A stretch of 64,000 bases of DNA from Cladopsammia gracilis. Taxonomy: Eukaryota; Cnidaria; Anthozoa; Scleractinia; Dendrophylliidae. Made by a program: the position numbers and the translations under genes. Within the stretch, counting starts at the first letter, position 1, and every line of letters begins with the position of its first letter. The notes below the pieces were generated by a model. It made no database searches. It saw only the letters and a program-made list of their open reading frames with translations, and had not been told where the DNA came from. Location: positions 1,850,001 through 1,914,000 of the forward strand of contig JAJGOT010000037.1 in the NCBI GenBank assembly GCA_022457155.1, in the 5' to 3' direction. Of the stretch, positions 53,578 through 63,374 are shown in pieces.

Positions 53578-54086
53578 GGGATGGAACCCATGTCCCCGCT
53601 TGTAAAAATAGCTTTTCGTTGTGTGACTATTAAAAGGCATTTTTTGCGTTATTTTCTGGGTTTTTTTGGTCTCTCTGGCCGAGCGGCATCTGGGACCCAC
53701 CCCGCGTGCGGAACCAGTGCGACCAGTCACTCATCCCCGAACGACCCCCGAACCCATCCCGAGCCCATCCCCGACCATTCCCGAACGATTCCGAGCCCAT
53801 CCCCGAGGGATCCCGAGCGGGATTCTGGGTCCCTCGTCACATCAAGGTTGTTTGAGACAACCAATTGCACCATCATTACGACGTTTAAGAACCTTTAAGG
53901 TCACTTCCGGTCGTTTGATACCACCACTTCCGATCTCCCGAACCCCATGACGTCATTCCTCATCCTAGCACGAGGGATGATGTCATCGCTCCAAATAACT
54001 CGGCCTCTGATTGGCTACAAGCGGTCACGTGTCCTAAATCCTGGCTCCTGATTGGTCAGGTATTACGTTGAGCGTCCTACACTACT
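53559..54086. repeat. Right terminal inverted repeat of the Polinton
   Basis: Inverse of 32620-33158 with a modest number of substitutions and small indels. The last cysteine module (53350-53577) reads a few codons into it before its stop. Confidence 0.95.
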
Positions 54087-54825
54087 GTTAACATGTCAAG
54101 TTACAAAAATTCTCTTCAATGAAGTTAAACTATAACTTTAGCAAAAAACTAATAAGCCGCGAATAAAAAAGCATTGACGATTTTCTCGAGTAAGCTTACA
54201 TGCTTATTGTTTTGGTATTTAGCTTTTAGGCTGTAAGTTGTAAAAACTCGTCGAGTAACTCTGCAAATTCGTTTAACTCTAACAATTTAATTCAGCATTG
54301 GCAAAAGAGAACCTTTCTTCGTAAGAAAACTTCTCTATGAAAAACATAAAGCTAGCAAAACTACTTGAAACGGCTTCCATCGGCAAACTGTATCATTTTA
54401 TTAAGTTCTTGTCCAGTTGTCAACTTAAGTTCAGAGTTATCATTTGCGGCAGTGGCTCTAATAAGAATAAACTTAAAGCTACAGAATTCCGCTTAAAGTG
54501 TACCTTGATTCCTCAGCGAAATTTTTCTCCTTGCAGTGGATTCCATGAAAACATTTTTTTGCGTATTCGCAAGTACTCTCTTGTGCAGCTCACGCTGAAA
54601 ATTTATCAGGTGCGGTGACATCCATGCACAAAGTTCGGCATGAAGCCACAAAAGCACAACAAAAAGCCAAAAACAACTTTCAGTATTTGATGAGGTGATA
54701 GTTTAAGTGTCCTTTTTGAAGATTGAGAGTTTCTTCGTTCACCGCTGTGAACCGAAATGCCGGCACAATTTCCAGTTTGACAAACACGTTTGTTTTGGCG
54801 ATTTTATTGCGGCGTTTTCATCAGA

Positions 54826-54896
54826 GTAGTTATAGAGTTGGCGGCATCAGCTCAGTTTTGCAAAACTGATCTGATACCAAGCCAACTCTATACTAC
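54826..54896. repeat. 71-bp palindrome
   Basis: Outer arms GTAGTTATAGAGTTGGC / GCCAACTCTATACTAC and inner CAGTTTTG/CAAAACTG meet at the centre. Cruciform-forming; could be a minimal MITE or the tip of a larger element. Confidence 0.7.
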
Positions 54897-55159
54897 TTAC
54901 CATATAATGGCAAAAATAAAATGGAAATATTAAATGGTAAAATCAAATGAAACTATATGTTAATAAAAACAAAATGGTGCGTTTATTCCATTGCGTGATT
55001 TCCTTTGCGTTTATTCCATTGCGTGATTCCACATAATAGAATCCTTTGCGTGACACAATTCTCGGAAACATAGGAAGTCCAAAAGATTGACGAACATCGT
55101 TCAGCATTTGTTGCAAAGCCGTCATCTTCAAAGACCAGTTGATTAAAAAACCTGCTTAC

Positions 55160-55385
55160 AAAACCGAAAATATAAAGCATTTCATCGGGAACCCCTATGA
55201 CATCATCAACTTCCTGTTTACCAGTTGATAAAAAAAACTGACTTACGCGTAAGCTGAAAAATATAAAGCATTTCATCGGGAAACCCCTAATAAATGACAT
55301 CATCAACTTCCTGTTTACCAGGTGATAAAAAAAAAACTGACTTACGCGTAAGCCGAAAAATATTAAACATTTCATCGGCAAAAGC
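55160..55385. repeat. Tandem repeats, period about 90-100 bp
   Basis: Three units share CCGAAAAATATAAAGCATTT, TCATCGGGAA and CATCAACTTCCTGTTTACCA; starts of GCATTTCATCGG at 55178, 55268 and about 55367. CTTACGCGTAAG is a palindrome within them. They precede the VLTF3-like gene and may be subterminal repeats of the second viral element. Confidence 0.75.
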
Positions 55386-55480
55386 CAATTTTTTGCAATG
55401 ATGTGAAATTGAACAAATCCCTTGATATATTTTTACTTGTTATTCGTTTTTAAGAATATTATCTTTACTAATAGTATAGA

Positions 55481-56041
55481 ATGTGTTGTAATTCTAAAAT
55501 CCATCATGAATTAAAGAGTATGGAAGAGTGCATTTGTCCTTTTTGTGATCGACTATTAGTAGAAGTTGATAAAGTGGTTGAGTCATGTTGTAGTGAACAG
55601 GATATGGAAAATGTAAATGGTATGAATGTTTGTAAAAATTGTGGTGTTGTTAATGGATATGATTTACAAGCTCCATATATTGATTTCCATGATAACAAAT
55701 ATAAAGTGACGAGAAAGAGTGTGTATATAAGAAAATATCATATTTTAAACGTTGTCAATGATATAGCACAACAGAATCATGTACAAATCAGTAATGATAA
55801 AAGAGAGAAAGTCCTGAGAATATTCGCTTTAATTAATGAAGTATTATCGCAGGTTAACAATAACCGTAAACGGATGATTAGTATTAAAATTTGTTATCAA
55901 GCAATTATTTAGGATGCTTGAGCTTCCATACAAGAGTATTAAAGTAACGAAGTCAATGAAGACATTAAATTCTATGAGACTTGGTGGAAACAGGTTTATA
56001 AATTAATAAAGAATGATGTCAGCAAAATTATTAAAAGGTGA
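55481..56041 (+). pseudogene. VLTF3-like late transcription factor (two frame breaks)
   Basis: Start MCCNSKIHHELKSMEE; zinc ribbon CICPFCDRLL...VCKNCGVVNG (CxxC pairs), then DNKYKVTRKSVYIRKYHILN, the Y-x-R-x3-Y-x-R-x2-H signature of poxvirus VLTF3/A2-type factors. A TAG near 55910 ends the first frame. A second frame holds the expected ELPYKSIKVTKSMKTL block, and after another indel near 55,968 a third carries FYETWWKQVYKLIKNDV before a stop at 56041. VLTF3 is a hallmark late-gene regulator of nucleocytoplasmic large DNA viruses. Confidence 0.75.
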
Positions 56042-56163
56042 CCTGTTGCGTTGCATTCTCAGAAAAACAGGAAGTCATACGTCATGTGAAGGGTTTTTCC
56101 CTTTGAATGAGTAACAAAATAAAAATTTATGGTAAAGTTTATCGTAAAATTTACTTTTAAGGT

Positions 56164-56646
56164 TTACTTGAATTTTTTATCGTACTGTTTCTCAAATTTA
56201 TCGGCAAGAGGACAAAGATCGATGATTATTTCATCTAACTGTCTCATTTTATTGATGAAAACAGTGTGGTTGAATTGATTTCCTCTGAGACATGAGCGTA
56301 AATCAACTAATACTTTTTGATATGTTGTGTATGCAAAATTAGACATTTCGATTTTCTTTTTATAATTCTTAATTTCACTGTATGTATTAAGCAATAAACC
56401 ACTACCACTAATTACTCCTAAAATAATAGGGTTTAATGTAATTGAACCAGCTATTGTACCAGTGGCTACTAAAGAAACTGATGTTAAATTAATAGCTAAA
56501 TTCAGTCTCTTGAAATACTTGAAAGCCTTCTTATAACACCAAAAACGCTTATGATAAAATTTATACAATGCTTTGATTTCAGATAATTTTTCTAGGCTAA
56601 TGTGTTTATCAATATGATTAAAATTGAAAATATCTGTTTTAGTCAT
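56164..56646 (-). CDS. Two-TM helical protein of the second viral element
   Basis: 160 codons, intact: MTKTDIFNFNHIDKH, a charged helix FYHKRFWCYKKAFKYFKRL, two hydrophobic segments forming a hairpin (SVSLVATGTIAGSI and PIILGVISGSGLLL) and a long charged C-terminal helical region. The plan resembles SLATT-type 2TM proteins, but no diagnostic motif allows a firm call. A second copy of its N-terminus (ITKTGIFNFNHIGK) lies near 60,660, beyond the Helitron-like insert. Confidence 0.6.
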   Translation of the reverse strand: MTKTDIFNFNHIDKHISLEKLSEIKALYKFYHKRFWCYKKAFKYFKRLNLAINLTSVSLVATGTIAGSITLNPIILGVISGSGLLLNTYSEIKNYKKKIEMSNFAYTTYQKVLVDLRSCLRGNQFNHTVFINKMRQLDEIIIDLCPLADKFEKQYDKKFK

Positions 56647-56681
56647 TATATTATATATTTGGATAATTGTATTTTAGGATT

Positions 56682-57046
56682 TCAAAGAAGACAATATGAT
56701 GCACCACTTATTTGGCTCATTATTGGAGATCTTTTTATTTTCTTAGGCAATGAATGGCAGCAATATGTGTATCCAGGCCCCTTTTCATAGTCATTGTAAA
56801 ATCTTCCAAATGCATCAGGAAAAATAGCATGTTTAATTAAAAATTGGTATTTGGTGTTTATAGCACAAGAACCTGGGCCTATTAATCCAATGTCAGGGTG
56901 TTTTTGTAATATTTGGTTAAATGATATTGGCTCATTCAAATAGTTTACATACAAAAATTGATATATTAAAGCCGATTTTAATATTTCATCTTTAGTATTA
57001 GAATGTAGGTTTTTTGGGGTTGTGAAAAATTTATTACAAAAATTAA
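56682..57046 (-). pseudogene. Unknown viral-element gene, split by Helitron-like copy 2
   Basis: The 3' part, NFCNKFFTTPKNLHSNTKDE onwards through GLIGPGSCAINTKYQF and GPGYTYCCHSLPKKIK, is open to 57046, where the inserted element begins. On the far side (60541-60670) a compatible frame ends ...CRIWSKLI, so the insert probably sits within this gene. No known domain; GPGYTYCC is distinctive. Confidence 0.5.
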
Positions 57047-58568
57047 TAGCAAAGCTCTCGCCGGGCCGAAGGCCTGGCTGCGCAGCACCATACTCATAGA
57101 ACCGATGCCCGCATTTTTCATGGTCATGGCTAGCGGAATGTTTCGCGGGCGCGTGTGTGTACCGCACGCGCCCGTGTTGGGCAATTTTGAAACCAAAGCG
57201 AGGCTGTGTTTTTCGCGAGGCTACATGGCCAATGTGACGTGAGCTCGGTAAACACGTCAGTTGGAGCTGTGTTTAGCGGAGAAAACCGTTTTAAAGTATT
57301 TCCCTGCATTTTTTCGCGGTTTGCTACTCAAGACAGGTTTCACATTTTTCAAACAGTGGTCAAGACCGCATTTGAGGCTGCGTAACTCTGCAATTCAAGC
57401 GTTTTTGGAGGAATATAGAGCTAAGTGCGTATTTTTAAACGTGATTTCGTTTTAAATTGAAGCTAGTAGCTCGTCGAAGCATTTGTTTACAACTAAACTC
57501 TTTTGAGTTTAATTATTGTGTTTCCGACCTTTTCGCCTTAGTTTAAAAGCTTAATATCATTAGTTTACTGTTCTATATTGTGCAATTTTTTAGGTTATAT
57601 GTTGGCTACACAGCCGTCAGCTCGGTAAACACTTTAAAAGTTGGATCTTTCGCAGTGTTTAGCGGAGCAGTAAAGTCGTTATTTCCCTGCATTTTTTCGT
57701 GGTTTGCTACTCAAGACAGGGATAATTAATTAATTAAGGGATACTCAGAAGCCGCTTCAGTGGAAAAAGAAGAACTTTCAGCGGTAAAATCTTGCTTCGA
57801 GGAACCCTCATACGTTTTTATCAATGCAGGAGCAATGCGGGAAGATGTCTTGTTTTTATTACGGATTACAGATTTCAGAACCGAAGAAGCGGAGTTTTAA
57901 CGAATTTCCAAGCGGTCCAGTGACTTAAAGGTAAAATAAATCACCTTTTTTGATGGGAATTTATGTTGATATCAATTTTTGATTGACTTTTCCTTTGTGT
58001 TCTCTTAAATTTTGGAGACATGTTTATGAAACGTGCTCAAATTAAGTCGTGTTTGTTATCTTGAATTTCATCGAGGACAGCTCTGCCCTGATGCGCTATT
58101 AATGGTATACGTGTTTTTAAACATAAACTAATGGAGATTTGAATAACATTTTTCGAAAGAAGATTGTGTTGTCCATTTTTATGTGTTTGTTCATTTATTT
58201 CATAGATTGAAAAGCGATTTTATGTAAACAAAACAAGTCTTAGATTTTCTGTCAGGCTTCACTCGCGTCGCCTTATGCAAATATTTGTGTATTTTTGCAA
58301 TTTTGATTTCCAAATCAGTTTCTCGGGCAATTTTTGACAAACAAAAACTGTATTTTATTCGGAAAGTAGTCGTACTAGTTATTCTAGACAGAGAAAAGTT
58401 GTTTTTGCGAACTTTGTACTGTGCAGACTGTCGGGTAATACTGTTTATTGAGAATTGCTAAAATTGAAAAATAGCCCGGTCATCAATCTTAATCCTTTCA
58501 CCTTAGTTAAGTTTCACCTTAGTTAAGCTTGTTCCTTTTCTCCAGCTCATTTCGATTTTTACCGTAAT

Positions 58569-58781
58569 TTGTACTTGCAAGAACCTGTTAATTTAACATT
58601 CCAAACCGAATGTTTGAACAAACTTGAAAACAGATTAAGTGAGAGCGAAATTTTATCCTGCGAAGGATCTTTATCTTTGGCTGAAATAATACCCACGCAA
58701 TGCGTGGACTTTCTTCAGGGAAAACCCCCGGTTCAGACGGATTACCTCAACAATTTTACGCTAAATTCTGGGATCTTTTAG
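58569..58781 (+). pseudogene. LINE RT fragment in copy 2 (upstream part)
   Basis: Matches the copy-1 fragment at 9108 (NKLENRLSESEILSCEG), frameshifted before the GKPPVQTDYL region, which is an out-of-frame reading of the RT block GKTPGSDGL. Confidence 0.65.
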
Positions 58782-58877
58782 GCCCTATAAGAAAGGATGA
58801 TACTATTGAAGGTTTTCTCCTTCCAGAAGCCTGAGGAAAGCGTTTTAAAATTCACCAATGAATGCGGATGACTCCAC

Positions 58878-59132
58878 ATGTTTTATAAACGATATTTTTC
58901 TCTAGACAAATTGTTTACCTTACTTCACAAATACCAGACAGGTACAGGGACTAAATTAAATGTGGCAAAGAGTACAGAAGCCATGAAGTTAGGAGCTTGG
59001 TGCTCACGTCCGGACACTCCTTATGGCCTGACGTGGGTGTCAAGAATGCGAATCTTGGGTGTCTGGTTTAGCAATGGTACTGCAAATGTGGAACCAGATA
59101 ACTGGTTACCACGCCTTTCCAAGCTAGATTAA
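58878..59132 (+). pseudogene. LINE RT fragment in copy 2 (downstream part)
   Basis: TGTKLNVAKSTEAMKLGAWC and RILGVWFSNG fit the RT palm/thumb segment following the YADD motif in L1/CR1-type elements (KSE-M-LG..., LGVxF). The catalytic YxDD block itself is deleted between the two fragments, so no active RT remains. Confidence 0.65.
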
Positions 59133-60671
59133 AATTTGAACCTGTGGAAGGGTGTGGGGTGTTTTCACTCCCACCCTATCGGCACTACTCAATACTAGGT
59201 TTTTATTCAATGTTAAGACTATTTTCTTTTACCTAATGGACTTCTGCTGATGACGAGAATGACATGCGAGCACGCTTTTTCATTAAGACCATACTTTATG
59301 GTATATGGGTTTTTCGAAACAAAGCAACTTTTCACAATGGCACCGAGAACTCTCGGGCCACTGTAAGGGACATAAGGAATGACATCACAACACAGTTGCA
59401 AATTGACCGGGGGGGGGGGGTACTTTGCACATTTTTGGGTGGGGGTATGCCGCTGGGACTCTTGAGACCCTTAACCTATACTATACCATTTTAGCTGCAT
59501 TTTGCAGCCTTATTCTAGACTAAACACCGAAAAATCCTACCCTATCCTAGACCTTTTCTAGACTCGCTATTTTGCAGAAACTCATTCACTATCACAGTCT
59601 AAGATACCAGGGGTCAGTAAAAATGTCATACAGCACACCTTACCGATTATTAAATGCCATTTGCCAGTAAACCTCGTCTAGTGTCTCTAGTCTAAATTCT
59701 TCATGCAACTGATCAGTTTTGCGGAAAATGATACTCTATTCTAGACCAAAAATCTCTGATTACTATACCCTATCCCAGACTAAACTGCCTGAAAACCATA
59801 CCCTTCACAGCGGCACATACCTATATAGCTCATATATGGGAGTACTCCCCCCCCCCCCCCTCCACCGTGAACAGAAATTTTCTGCTTTGTGGTGTCATCC
59901 GAATATTTGTGGAATACAACAGTCAAAGCTTGTGAGTGATAATTTAGGTACTGGCAACTCATCATTCATTACCAGAAATGACTAAAGTAATCATGTGCAA
60001 ACCAGAAAGGATTTCAAGTGGACCAAACGACCGGAAATGAATTTTATAAATAATCCCTTATGGACTAGACTTTCAAGTGACTGTAAACCGGAACTGACCT
60101 TGTATTATTGTAACCGGAAATGACTAGCTTTAACTCAGGATGCCTTGTAACCGGAAATGACTAGCCTCTCAGGATAATATTGTAAACTTTAGGGATTTGT
60201 TATTGATAAATTAAACATTTTAAAAGAAAAAAAAAACTTTTGTTGTGTTTAGCGGAGAAAACGGTTTGCAAAATCATTTTTCCCTGCTTTTTTTCGCAGT
60301 TTACTACTCAAGAGAGGGTTCTCAAACAGTGTGCTTTTGTGGAATTTGTGCAGTCTAAATGTAATGTGCAGATGGTCGCGTAATAAGCTTACTGTTTTTG
60401 AGAATTGCTAAAATTGAAAAATAGCCTGGTCGTCAATCGTAATTCTAATTTTTCTTGTGCTTTCGACCTTTCACCTAAGTTAAGCTTATCAACATCGTTT
60501 CTGTTCAGAGAGCTCCGCTGTTAGGCTAAGCCTATCTATACATATATTAGCTTGCTCCAAATTCGGCATGTATATTTATTGATTATATTAAACGTAGCTT
60601 TTATATATAAAAATATGGTGTATGTTTTTCCTATGTGATTAAAATTGAAGATGCCTGTTTTAGTTATTATA

Positions 60672-60857
60672 TTAAAACTCTTCAAAAAGTGCACTGATAT
60701 GGCAATTATAAGGTGCAAATTTAATATCATCATCAAATGATATCAATTTGATTTGTACAACTGCATCTTCCCTGAAATTGATAACTGATGTTGATATATT
60801 GAAAGTGTATAAAATTTTATTTGATGTTTTTCCCAATTCTACGGAGCGAACGAAGTG
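60672..60857 (-). pseudogene. Short open frame after the fibre gene
   Basis: No ATG; reads FVRSVELGKTSNKILYTFNI to a stop at 60672-60674, ending DDDIKFAPYNCHISALFEEF. It looks like coding sequence and could be the cut-off C-terminus of a fibre or other viral protein. Confidence 0.35.
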
Positions 60858-60865
60858 TTATGAAT

Positions 60866-62575
60866 TTATATAAACATTTGTTCATATCCTTCAGTTGGTT
60901 TACCGTCCAATATCATCAACCATAATTTTACTAATTTCAAATTAATTAATGCAATAAATGATGATGAACCGTTGAATATGATATTATTACTGTTCTTATT
61001 TTTCGTATAATTTCCTGAAAATATGAATTTATTTTTCAGTTTTGGTAAACCAATTAGGTTTCTACCATTCATATCAATATCGGTCTCCATAAACATTTTT
61101 CCATTTTCAATTACAAATACATCTGGATCAACACTTGAGACATGACCTTGAACACCATAAACGATTAGATGTGCTTTCTTTGTATTCCCTTTCGATATAC
61201 TTCCATGAAGATCTATCATAATATATTCAGGTGGAGATACCTGATACTTATGTAAATGAACAATGCTTTTTGTATATCCTTCAGTGTTGAATATCTTTGT
61301 AGTTTGCTGTCCGATATTAAGAACTGATGAGACAACATTGACAGATGTCGAACTAATGTGAGCTTTATCTGGAACGAAAAACTCGATCACCATAGTGTAC
61401 TCACCTTGAGGAAGTTTGTATGCATTAAAACCTATCCTTGACCTGAACTCATCGTTATTGTCTGTCGTAAGAGTCATATCATAGGCTTTCTTATTGATTT
61501 TGTGTGGACTGGATACAAAATTGATAATACCATTAACAACAATATTACTCTCCGACGAGCTCTCGTCCACATCTTCCATCAGGTATCTGAAAACGTCTTT
61601 TTCTGCAGTAGAGGAAGTTATGTGTGACTTGTTAACATAACTCTTATAATCGTCTGTTATTCGTGTATACCAGTTTGTATTAGAATCATTGAGTTCGGCG
61701 TTGAAGAATGAAACATTTACGGCAGCGCTATTCTCATTTGGTTTAGGTGTTGCTAAATTAGTAATTTTATAACTTTGCATATCAAGATCGCTGGAAATCG
61801 TTTTGTCTAATTTTTTGTTTAAATGTGTATCAACATAACCTTTATTCGTAGCCATATCGCTTACAGTTGGGGTTTGAACATTATATATCACGTGGTTGTT
61901 CATATCAATTGAATTCTCCATAGGAAGCATCTCTTTACGGGATAAGAATATATTTTTGACATCATTGTAAGAAACTAGATTGTTATAATGTGCTCCCAAA
62001 TCATGCCATGTTTGTTGTTTTGATTGGACAATATTATACATCTCCTTCAAATCAATATTTTTAGTCACTTCATGAGTGTGAGCTGGAGCATTAGGATGAT
62101 ACTTTTTTAAAGTGATCATATTGACGGCAGAAAGATCGTTATCTTCATCCGTATCCATATTTGTGATCAGTTTTCGATCCATATCAATTTCTCCAGGTAG
62201 AATTAATTTATTTCCTCTGAGGTCAAGATCCCCCGTTATATGAGTTGTTCCATCTAACTTTAAATAATGCGTATCTCCATACTCTTTGTTTACCGCATCT
62301 TTTTCTAAAACTGGCATTTCTAAATTTCTTATATTATGGTTTTTCATATCAAGATTTGCTGTAACGAATGGTAAATGATTACTAACAAATCTATTTACAA
62401 CAAAATTGAAATCAACTACATCATTCAAACCAGTAACTTGTCCTATATTTACTAATTTTGTACCTTGCATATCATAATTACCATCCTCTGTTAATTTGAA
62501 CCCTACGCCAGGTAATCCACGTTGTGGTGTCGCCGTTGATGTTGACGATGGTAAAATTCCATTTGAGTAACTCAT
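60866..62575 (-). CDS. Fibre-like protein with repeated trimeric-fibre motifs
   Basis: Start at MSYSNGILPSSTSTATPQRG (ATG 62575), just after the ATPase stop, rather than an upstream Met that would overlap the ATPase. Near the N-terminus GLPGVGFKLTEDGNYDM, then repeats built on DM-x2-H/K-x-I-x-NL...A-V-N-K (for example DMKNHNIRNLEMPVLEKDAV, DMNNHVIYNVQTPTVSD, DLDMQSYKITNLATPKP). Such repeats form beta-helical shafts in tail-fibre-like proteins. A C-terminal domain from about residue 340 (VFRYLMEDVDESSSESN onward) looks globular. 569 codons, intact. Likely a receptor-binding spike of the second element. Confidence 0.65.
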   Translation of the reverse strand: MSYSNGILPSSTSTATPQRGLPGVGFKLTEDGNYDMQGTKLVNIGQVTGLNDVVDFNFVVNRFVSNHLPFVTANLDMKNHNIRNLEMPVLEKDAVNKEYGDTHYLKLDGTTHITGDLDLRGNKLILPGEIDMDRKLITNMDTDEDNDLSAVNMITLKKYHPNAPAHTHEVTKNIDLKEMYNIVQSKQQTWHDLGAHYNNLVSYNDVKNIFLSRKEMLPMENSIDMNNHVIYNVQTPTVSDMATNKGYVDTHLNKKLDKTISSDLDMQSYKITNLATPKPNENSAAVNVSFFNAELNDSNTNWYTRITDDYKSYVNKSHITSSTAEKDVFRYLMEDVDESSSESNIVVNGIINFVSSPHKINKKAYDMTLTTDNNDEFRSRIGFNAYKLPQGEYTMVIEFFVPDKAHISSTSVNVVSSVLNIGQQTTKIFNTEGYTKSIVHLHKYQVSPPEYIMIDLHGSISKGNTKKAHLIVYGVQGHVSSVDPDVFVIENGKMFMETDIDMNGRNLIGLPKLKNKFIFSGNYTKNKNSNNIIFNGSSSFIALINLKLVKLWLMILDGKPTEGYEQMFI

Positions 62576-62591
62576 ATATAATTGAGTTATA

Positions 62592-63227
62592 TTATATTTT
62601 TCCATTGAAATTCTTAGTTGTGAATTTCCGTGGCTTATCAATATATACGAAGGAATATGGTTCTTTAGTTGCTTTCTCATATAATTCTTTTGGAATACTG
62701 TCTTCACGGCAAATTAGACTCCTCTCATTAGCACTTGGGAATTCGTAAATAGAGAAATGTGAACAGTTCAATCTTATGTCTTTTGGTGTCTTATAGTAGC
62801 TTTGACTCAGATAAATCACACTGCAATTTTTGTGTCTCCCTCGTATAAAATAGTCGACCAATGGTTTTTGGTTTTTATTACATACGAAATCGTCAAATAC
62901 TACTAATTTCTGTGAGTCACAGTCAATGTCTTCAACGGGAATAATCTCATCATTGTTTGCTTCGATAACTTCATAGCCAACTTCATCACTTATTGGTTGG
63001 AACATATCCATAAGATTCTGGTACTTAGACTGCTTTAAGTTTTTAGCATAAAGATATACTTTATCAAAATACAACAGATGGATGATCATATGCATTAGTG
63101 CATTAGTTTTACCAGAACCGCTGGGTCCGCAAACCAACATCCGAAATGATCGATCAGGCATGAATTCATATAACTGTTTCAAGTTTGAGACAACATCGTC
63201 TTCAACGTCATAATTTGGTATTTTCAT
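62592..63227 (-). CDS. Packaging ATPase (A32-like) of the second viral element
   Basis: 211 codons, intact. MKIPNYDVEDDVVSNLKQLY, Walker A VCGPSGSGKTNALMHM, Walker B KLVVFDDFVCNK, then the sensor region NCSVIYLSQSYYKTPKDIRL. Related in fold to but clearly distinct from the ATPase at 46753 (different Walker A context, much more AT-rich). Divergently placed from the PPxY gene. Would pump DNA into capsids. Confidence 0.9.
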   Translation of the reverse strand: MKIPNYDVEDDVVSNLKQLYEFMPDRSFRMLVCGPSGSGKTNALMHMIIHLLYFDKVYLYAKNLKQSKYQNLMDMFQPISDEVGYEVIEANNDEIIPVEDIDCDSQKLVVFDDFVCNKNQKPLVDYFIRGRHKNCSVIYLSQSYYKTPKDIRLNCSHFSIYEFPSANERSLICREDSIPKELYEKATKEPYSFVYIDKPRKFTTKNFNGKI

Positions 63228-63374
63228 TTATATTATATGGGTATATTATTTCAATATAACATGGTGTATAACACGGTGTACAATACGGTGTACAACACGG
63301 TGTACAACACCATGTTAAACGTTATTTTTTATATATGATTTTCATTTTTATGTAATATAATAATATAACAATAA
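63228..63374. promoter_or_regulatory. Divergent promoter with GGTGTACAACAC repeats
   Basis: Between ATPase (leftward) and the PPxY gene (rightward). Four near-identical 13-14-bp units CGGTGTACAACA (63,262-63,310), framed by AACATGGTGT at the left and ACACCATGTT at the right (63258-63317). GTGTAC/CACGGTG units are near-palindromic, as expected for a dimeric regulator. AT-rich TATA-like stretches lie on both sides. Confidence 0.6.

Larger units (their letters stand above)
32620..54086. mobile_element. Polinton/Maverick (adintovirus-like) element, 21,467 bp, TSD GTTAAC
   Basis: Terminal inverted repeats of 539 and 528 bp start 5'-AGTAGTGTAGG and are flanked by GTTAAC at 32614-32619 and 54087-54092, matching Polinton rules (AG termini, 6-bp duplication). 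Inside are the hallmark genes: protein-primed PolB, RVE integrase, major capsid protein, penton, adenovirus-type protease, packaging ATPase. PolB, SLOG and the exonuclease-like gene read leftward in the left third, the integrase-capsid block reads rightward. GTTAAC is itself palindromic, so duplication versus TIR extension cannot be separated by sequence alone. Base composition is higher in GC than the flanks. Most long genes carry stops or frameshifts. Confidence 0.95.
54093..55480. other. Gap between the two viral elements; palindrome and tandem repeats, no gene
   Basis: No coding domain. Contains a 71-bp palindrome (54826-54896) and 90-100-bp tandem repeats near 55,160-55,385. The left end of the second viral element should lie somewhere here but no partner terminus is available in the window. 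Confidence 0.5.
57047..60540. mobile_element. Helitron-like repeat copy 2 (uninterrupted)
   Basis: 3.49 kb, collinear with copy 1 (7926-17830) minus its 6.3-kb insert: same GC hairpin at the left end (near 57058-57076), same GAGAGCTCCGCTGTTAGGCT at the right end. Contains an internal duplication of the GTTTAGCGGAG...TTTTTTCG block (about 57,235-57,345 and 57,618-57,712). Inserted in the second viral element. Confidence 0.5.

Noticed and set aside
54337..54618. 93-codon plus-strand frame between the viral elements
   Set aside because: No domain, AT-rich composition and no promoter context.
63258..63317. CRISPR-like array
   Set aside because: Repeats are 13-14 bp with almost no spacers in a eukaryotic viral promoter.
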